DNA from: Cryptomeria japonica
Lineage: Eukaryota > Streptophyta > Pinopsida > Cupressales > Cupressaceae
Length of the DNA: 64,000 bases
Direction of reading: 5' to 3'
Assembly (NCBI RefSeq): GCF_030272615.1
Contig: NC_081406.1
Coordinates: forward strand, 192,783,891 to 192,847,890
Below, in pieces: positions 60,147 to 64,000 of this stretch (position 1 is the stretch's first letter; each line of letters opens with the position of its first letter). Below the pieces are notes generated by a model. The model was not told where the DNA came from. It saw only the letters and a program-made list of their open reading frames with translations, and did not search any database. The position numbers and the translations under genes are program-made.

Positions 60147-61645
60147 TATAAAGTGCAAATGCCAATAGCTAACAAGATGAGAGGGGGGATGAATCATTCA
60201 AACTTAAACTTCGATAAAATCAACAGATTCAACCTTGGTAACTTCTACTTCAGCAACATAACCAAAAACTGCTAAACATGTTAACTCATAAACACATAGT
60301 CATCATAACACTCATAACACTAGATTTAACGTGGAAACCCAAATAGGGAAAAACCACTGTGGGATTTCAGACCCACTAAGAAATATACTCTTATAGATTA
60401 TGCTCGGTTAAAAGCAAATTCTGTTAAAGATTACAAACACATTGCTAGATGTGACCCGGTTAAGGGATTTCCCTCAGATCTGTTAGGATCTTCACTTTGT
60501 TAGAAGTGACCTTGTCAAAGGATTTCAAACACTCATTTAGAATGTTACCTTGCTAGAGGGTTTACAAATAAGACTGTTAAGTCCACTCGGTTAAGAGATT
60601 TTCTGTCACTTACAAAATAACAGTAATACAATATATATCTGCAACTTCACATCTAAAATGCTAAAGTAGATTCTTATTTTCTCAAAACAATCTAGTCATA
60701 GGACTTATCTTGTCCCTCTACTGGGCTCTCTACTCTGTTATTCAAACAGGTCTTCAAGCTTCCGTGCTTGGTAATCACTATGTAGCATCCCTGTGCTTAC
60801 ACTTGCCCACATACATTGTTTATCAACAATTCCTTATTTATAAACAATTGCTAACCACTTAATCTCCTTGATCACATTTCCCATGATCAATCTTAGCCAT
60901 CAGATCTTCAAACTTGACCAGGTTCAATATATCCTTCCGATCTGAAAATGTTTTACCTTGCCTCGGGACTTACATTCCTATCTTGGAACTTGCACAAGGT
61001 TATTGCGATTTAATCTACGTTGTAGATCTTCCTACCGATTTTACTTTGCCATAGATCCTTAACAAACTTCATGCATAGCATACCAATCATTTATACATCT
61101 CCAACTCATCATTTTCCTTCATTAAATAATGCTTGTATTCATCTAATGCACACTGTCATAACTCAGTTGCAACTCGGTAAATACTAAACTTTAGTCGGTA
61201 GACATTCTACCTTCATTAACCGATATCGATAACCTTAGGGTTTATCGACTAGGTTCCATAGGGTTTATCGACTAGGTTCTTTTCTCGGTGACATAGTATA
61301 GTATTAACCTTACAATCAACAACATATGTAGGATATCAAATCAATCTAAACATCATGATCTCATCATTGTCTAACTTGATAATAGTTGCCCATTGAATAA
61401 GTTATTTCTCCCCTTATTCATCGCATTCTTTCTGTGTCTTTTACCGACATCTTAATTCTCTTCAAATCAATCTTCTCAAGATATGGCAGCATCATACTGA
61501 ATCAGATAATCAATTTCTTGACATCAATGACAAAATAATGTTATAAAGATAGTTATCATCCTTCTTCAGTTATATCAACAATCTTCAACAACCTTCTCAA
61601 TATCCTTATTGAATATCAACAATCTTTCTTACTGTAATGCCAACA
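60147..61645 (-). mobile_element. Ty1-copia LTR, minus orientation
   Basis: On the minus strand it starts TGTTGGCATTAC at 61645 and ends ...CACTTTATA near 60147, about 1.5 kb. It is the same family as 12951-14372, including the TTTATAAATAAGG promoter-like word (60832-60844). The polypurine tract at 61646-61656 makes it the 3' LTR of the right copia element. Its end differs from the plus-strand copy: about 26 extra bases precede the primer-like site. Confidence 0.85.
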
Positions 61646-61656
61646 ATCTCCCCCTT
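61646..61656 (-). other. Polypurine tract of the right copia element
   Basis: AAAGGGGGAGA-type tract on the minus strand directly before the LTR start. Confidence 0.85.
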
Positions 61657-62113
61657 TGGCATTGATGGCAAAACCAACAATTAAATGGTAATACCAACAA
61701 GATATTCAAATTGATTCGGATTCAGATTGCTGTTAGACTTCTCTTGTTATCCTTGAGCTGTTAAAATCTTCTGAAGTCTTCTCCCTTTTCCAATCTTCTC
61801 CCCTTGTCCTTAATCTTTTGTTGTTTCCATCATTCAGGGATTTACCATTCAGTCAACCATTTAATATTCCAACCATTTATAGTCTTCTCCCCCTTTGACA
61901 ACAATGGCAAAAAGTAAAAGAACTAAATCATGATTTCTTCCGCTGTGAAGTGATTTGCCTTGCAGTGTATCATCTCAATCTTGGTCAGAGCAACTTGTCT
62001 CTATTCATAATTTCCTGCACACCTTTAGAAAACCTTCTAAAGTGCATAAATCAGCATCAATCTACACATAATATTCTTTAGATTCATCAAATTGATGCTT
62101 TCACTGAACTTAG
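61657..62113 (-). other. 3' untranslated part of the right copia element
   Basis: No reading frame. It carries a second purine-rich run on the minus strand near 61885-61892 (AAAGGGGGAG), a possible internal polypurine tract. Confidence 0.6.
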
Positions 62114-64000
62114 TCAGTGAGTAGAAGATAGGCATACGACCCCTAACTTGCTTCTGAGATACTCAAAAGTGTCCTTTGGCAGTAGCTTTGTGAAGATGTC
62201 TGCTAATTGCTCCTTTGAATTGATATATTCCAGCACAACTTTCTTCTCTTGAACTTCTTCTCTAAGATAATGATACTTTATAGATATATGCTTTGTCTTA
62301 GAGTGCATTACTGGATTCTTTGAAATGTTAATGGCACTACTATTATCACAGAATATAGTTACTAGCTTGGTAACTTTCTCATTTATACCTTCCAATAGTT
62401 GTTTGATCCATGCTATATTGGTACAATTCAATGCCGTAGCAACATATTCAGCTTCTGCTATTGACTGTGAAATACATCCTTGTTTCTTGCTAAGCCAACT
62501 CACTAGTCTTTCTCCTAAAAAGAAAGCTCCACCACTTGTGCTTTTCCTGTCATCTATGTTGCCTGCCTAATCAGCATCAGTATAAACTTTTAAATCAAAA
62601 TTATTCCTCTTTTCATATACTAGGCCATAATCTTGAGTGCCTCTCAGGTATCTGAAAATTCTCTTGATCCTTGTCATATGGCTTTCCTTGGGATCTATAG
62701 AGAATCTTGCTACAATACCTACTGCATGTGCTATATCCGGTCTACTATGCACAACATATTGCAATTTCCCAATCATAGATCGGTAAAGTGTCTCATCAAT
62801 AGATGCATATTCATCATTCTTTGATAATTTACAATTAGTAGTCATAGGAGTACTTACTGGTTTAGAATCCTCCATTCCAAATTTCTACAAGATTTCCTTT
62901 ATGTACTTGGATTGAGTAATGAAAATCTCATCTTTCATTTGCAGTATCTGTAAACCTATAAAATACTTTATCTCACCGATTAGTGACATCTCAAATTCTT
63001 TGCACATTTCATTTCCAAAGTTCTTGCATAAGGAGTCATTTCCACAAAATATAATATCATCAACAAATATGGTTGAGATCACTATTCCATTGTCCTCATC
63101 TTTCTTCATTTACATATTGTTGTTTTCACTTGTCCTTAAAAAACCAATCTTGATCAAATAAGAGTGCAGTCTTTCATACCATGCTCTAGGTGCTTGCTTC
63201 AGACCATATAAGGCTTTGTTCAGTTTGCATACCTGATCTTTACTCCTGTCTTCAACAAATCCTTTAGGTTGTTCTATGTAAACTTCTTCTTCTAGTATAC
63301 CATTCAAAAATGCAGATTTAACATCCATTTGATATACCTTAAAATTTTTGAAAGCAACATATGCCAACAATATTCTTACTCCCTCAAGTCTAGCCATGGG
63401 TGCAAAGGTCTCACCATAATCTATTCCTTCTTCTTGAGCATAACCTTTGCAAACTAGTCTTTCTTTGTTGCAAATAACTTCACCTTTTTCATTTAGCTTG
63501 TTTCTAAAAATCCGCTTTGTACTGATTACATTTTTGTCCTTCGGTCTTGGGATCAGTGTCCATGTGTCATTCTTCTTGATTTGATCAATCTCTTCTGTCA
63601 TAGTATTTACGCAATCTTCACTGTTAAATGCCTCTTTCACTATTCTCAGTTCAAATTTAGAAATCAGACATGTGTTATGTCTTAGTTTGTTCCTTGTCAT
63701 CACTAGATCATCCTTGTCTCCTATAATCTGACTTGATGCATGATGTCTTTTGACATATTTGGCTAATATAGGCTCGGTAGGTTCTGTATGATCTTCTTCA
63801 TCACTCGGTAACTGGACATTATCTTCATTTGCTTCAACAGCTTTCTCGGTAGGACTTCTCGATTGAACATAAACGAATTCTTCATAATCTTCTGGTTCTT
63901 TGGAATTTCCTTCATCATTTCTTTCTGCAAATTCATCAATTTTCACATTTGCACTTTCCACTATTTTGTTAGATGATTTGATCAGACATTTAAATGCTTT
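62114..64000 (-). pseudogene. Ty1-copia Pol, C-terminal half (integrase end, RT, RNase H), runs off the window
   Basis: The frame is open to the window edge at 64000 and ends with a stop at 62114. The integrase C-terminus reads [74 protein letters not shown] (catalytic Asp), [15 protein letters not shown], then IFVDDIIFCGND (catalytic DD, about 63065). RNase H: RYLRGTQDYG, VYTDAD, SIAEAEYVATA, CDNSSAINISKNP, TKHISIKYHYLRE. Only three in-frame stops are seen, near 63110 (TAA), 62882 (TAG) and 62568 (TAG where the conserved Trp of DADWAG belongs). The copy is therefore young compared with its neighbour but inactive. Domain order and spacing are normal for copia. Confidence 0.92.

Noticed and set aside
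1-64000. CRISPR arrays, bacterial operons, phage genes
   Set aside because: The spaced module array at 35253-37015 is not CRISPR-like (repeat units long and diverged, spacers irregular), and all proteins are plant or plant-transposon types.
1-64000. tRNA, rRNA or other RNA genes
   Set aside because: None was recognised by eye on either strand; a dedicated covariance-model search would be needed to exclude small ones.

Overview
The window reads as nuclear DNA of a seed plant, most likely a conifer or other gymnosperm. The reasons are a plant-only AP2/ERF gene, plant Ty1-copia, LINE and CACTA elements, very AT-rich gene-poor spacers, many old nested repeats, and a PPR fragment with the highly uniform repeat style common in gymnosperm PPR families. 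The clade call is inference; 'land plant' is secure. Only one apparently intact ordinary gene is seen, a DREB/ERF transcription factor at 329-892. Nearly everything else is mobile DNA or its debris.

Layout. 1-900: ERF promoter and single-exon gene. 900-12950: AT-rich spacer with small tandem repeats (52 bp and 76 bp units) and microsatellites. 12951-14450: a copia LTR with primer-binding site, on the plus strand. 14952-15378: a 213 bp duplication. About 17060-25570: a decayed LINE (ORF1 with a DUF4283-like domain, then endonuclease, RT and RNase H), split inside the RT by a 2.48 kb non-autonomous LTR element (20319-22798) with a 5 bp target duplication. 25590-26760: a 144 bp minisatellite. 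27690-34394: three related LTR-like repeats, a pseudogene of a conserved uncharacterised family (30260-32540, minus strand) and a copia LTR remnant.

34791-55615 is the most interesting part: a 20.8 kb CACTA (En/Spm-type) transposon with both ends recognisable. Read from its right end it holds a captured PPR fragment, a broken TNP2 transposase with an acidic microsatellite tail, and a TNPA/Ptta-like gene. A 2.4 kb block of that gene is tandemly duplicated, and one copy carries a 1.66 kb solo LTR. Near the left end, on the opposite strand, lies a broken gene of about 900 codons that I cannot name, preceded by eleven copies of an ~80 bp module. This module array plus gene is the best candidate for something undescribed.

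55616-64000: two minus-strand copia elements. The left one is badly decayed and its LTR appears to be cut by the CACTA end. The right one (62114 to the window edge) has only three in-frame stops in the visible part. Between them is one LTR (60147-61645) that is 3' LTR to the right element but is also followed by a primer-binding-like site, which suggests a shared-LTR or tandem arrangement.

Functionally, the host contribution is one stress-type transcription factor. The rest records successive insertions: LINE then LTR element; copia then CACTA; CACTA internal duplication then solo LTR.
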